A stretch of DNA of 64,000 bases from Cristatella mucedo. Lineage: Eukaryota > Bryozoa > Phylactolaemata > Cristatellidae. Shown piece after piece: positions 62,713 through 64,000 of the stretch. Each line of letters starts with the position of its first letter. Position 1 is the first letter of the stretch. A model generated the notes under the pieces. It saw only the letters and a program-made list of their open reading frames with translations, was not told the origin of the DNA and made no database searches. The stretch covers positions 1,492,001 to 1,556,000 of the forward strand of contig WPIO01000072.1 of the NCBI GenBank assembly GCA_009760855.2. The letters are read 5' to 3'. Position numbers and translations under genes: made by a program.

Positions 62713-63675
62713 GAGTCAGGGAGAGAGCACATGCACTTGCTTAGCATTGAATGATTAATGAAATTACATTAAAAAACAGCTGAGAATTCGTGCACGGCTC
62801 CATCACAATGCTTGGACGGTGCCGGCATGATGAAATCTCAATAGAGCAAGCAAACAGCAATAGGCCAAACAAAAGATTGATAAGAGATCCTTGTCACTCA
62901 TGGTATGACCCATTCTTATTAGTCTGAACGGGTGGTAGCACACAGCCATAAAGACTCATTTGATGACTGTGATTCCAGCCCTACACCTCAGAGCGCTCTT
63001 ATGTTTGGGAGATTTGAGCAATGCTTTTGATGTCCTTAGAATCTTGGCTATTGACACGACTTGGATAAGCTCATATTTCGGCAATGGAAATAACACGGCC
63101 GAGAGCACAGCTGAAGCAGTGAGAATGCTGGGAGTAGCAGGCACCAACGATAGGCGCATCCTGTCCGAAGGCCACCACCTCGACTCACCAGCATCCAGAC
63201 CACATCCCAAAGCGGCCATGTTAAAACAGAGCTGTGTTCGACTTAAAGATAGGTGGCACAGGTTCTTCCAGCCAGCCTAAGCAGCTCCTCATGGCAGCGC
63301 AAGCACATCGAAAGACAAAAACCGGCTTACAGACTGGTGTACAATTAGGGTTTTCATATAATAAGTGTTGGTATACTCTTGCTAAAGCAGATGTAGTATA
63401 TGCATTACATCGTAGTCCAAGGTGGCTTCCCCAAAGGGCCACGACAAAACATGTCAGTGCTGCCCTGATGCTGAGTCATTTGACTGTGCACAGAGTCCTT
63501 CTCGAAAATTGTCCATCGGGCAGCCCTTAACGCTATCGGTGTGTGTAGCCACATGCCTTTATTTTCATGTTATGTGCCCTCATTTGCTAGCATCCCCTAA
63601 GGAGCTGGCTGGAGCTGGATCAGCAGCTGGGCTCATGTACAGGCCTCAAGGCTGACAACCCGAGAAGAGATCGAA
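62710..63675. other. Unassigned
   Basis: Frames of 80-106 codons on both strands (62956-63530) without family resemblance. Exon candidates at most. Confidence 0.4.
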
Positions 63676-63803
63676 TGCACAGAGCAGCACAGAGCAGCAA
63701 CACAGAGCCACGGCACGGAGCAGCAACATAGAGCCACGGCACAGAGCAGCAACATAGAGCAATGGCACAGAGTAGCAACACAGAGCAACGGCACAGAGCA
63801 GCA
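63676..63803 (+). repeat. 26-bp minisatellite
   Basis: Unit GGCACAGAGCAGCAACATAG plus AGCCAC, about 4.5 copies with scattered substitutions. A Cys/Leu-rich minus frame across it is a by-product. Confidence 0.93.
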
Positions 63804-63944
63804 GCTCAGATGAGAGCTGAGAATTGAAAAGAGGCCCTGACTGCTTGAATGACAAGCTCTTCCAGGGCAAGTGAAATATTGGTATGCATCGTCAGTCAGA
63901 TAATGACAGGACCAGCTGTTCCTGAATTACCGGCCAGAGCCTTT

Positions 63945-64000
63945 ATTTGTCTGCAGCTGGTCCACAACTCAGAGGCCCGTCTGGTCAGGCTTCAACCAAG
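63945..64000 (+). mobile_element. LINE-A ORF2 C-terminus, cut by window end
   Basis: CTGCAGCTGGTCCACAACTC encodes LQLVHNSEARLV, the conserved LQLVQNSAARLV block. The element continues past the window. Confidence 0.75.

Noticed and set aside
62166-62747. 193-codon Cys-Val-rich minus ORF
   Set aside because: Most of it reads through the CA array; no splice or family support.
63676-63803. CRISPR-like array of regularly spaced repeats
   Set aside because: Units are head to tail with no unique spacers, in an animal genome; it is a minisatellite.

Overview
The window is nuclear DNA of an animal, almost certainly an invertebrate. Genes are split into many short exons with GT...AG junctions. Introns are packed with LINE, SINE and DNA-transposon remnants, and dinucleotide microsatellites are frequent. 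There are no bacterial-style operons, no rRNA and no CRISPR. I cannot fix the phylum from sequence alone.

Three host genes can be supported. (1) A complete RBM28 (yeast Nop4 type) gene on the minus strand, 51118 down to 24165. I traced 17 coding exons with matching splice phases, giving 832 codons plus stop: four RRM domains, a long Glu-rich acidic segment between RRM2 and RRM3, and a basic tail. It is a nucleolar ribosome-assembly protein. (2) A FAM187-like type I membrane protein with two Ig domains on the plus strand, five exons from about 10.9 kb to 23021. The signal-peptide exon was not found. The two genes are convergent, with poly(A) signals about 0.87 kb apart. (3) The 3' end of an ETX/MTX2-like (aerolysin-superfamily) pore-forming protein gene on the minus strand, 57829 to 55318, joined by a candidate GC-AG intron; its 5' exons were not found.

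Layout: 1-10.9 kb holds LINE and SINE fragments and one GC-rich island near 3.7-4.5 kb. 10.9-23.1 kb is the FAM187-like gene, with LINE, SINE and MITE insertions in its introns. 24.2-51.1 kb is RBM28, whose introns hold a nearly full-length but broken Tigger/pogo transposon, several LINE copies and many microsatellites. 51.1-55.3 kb is mostly unassigned, with one unexplained 178-codon ORF at 51955-52491. 55.3-57.8 kb is the ETX-like 3' end. 57.9-64 kb holds a Tc1 transposase relic, LINE and SINE copies, a large CA tract and a 26-bp minisatellite.

The repeat fraction has a coherent structure. One abundant LINE family (CR1/L2/Rex1-like C-terminus, 3' UTR ending in a hairpin and a TTA-type microsatellite) is present in about 16 pieces. 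A tRNA-derived SINE (SINE-1) ends in nearly the same hairpin, which suggests a SINE that uses this LINE's reverse transcriptase. A second tRNA-derived SINE (SINE-2) has an unrelated tail.
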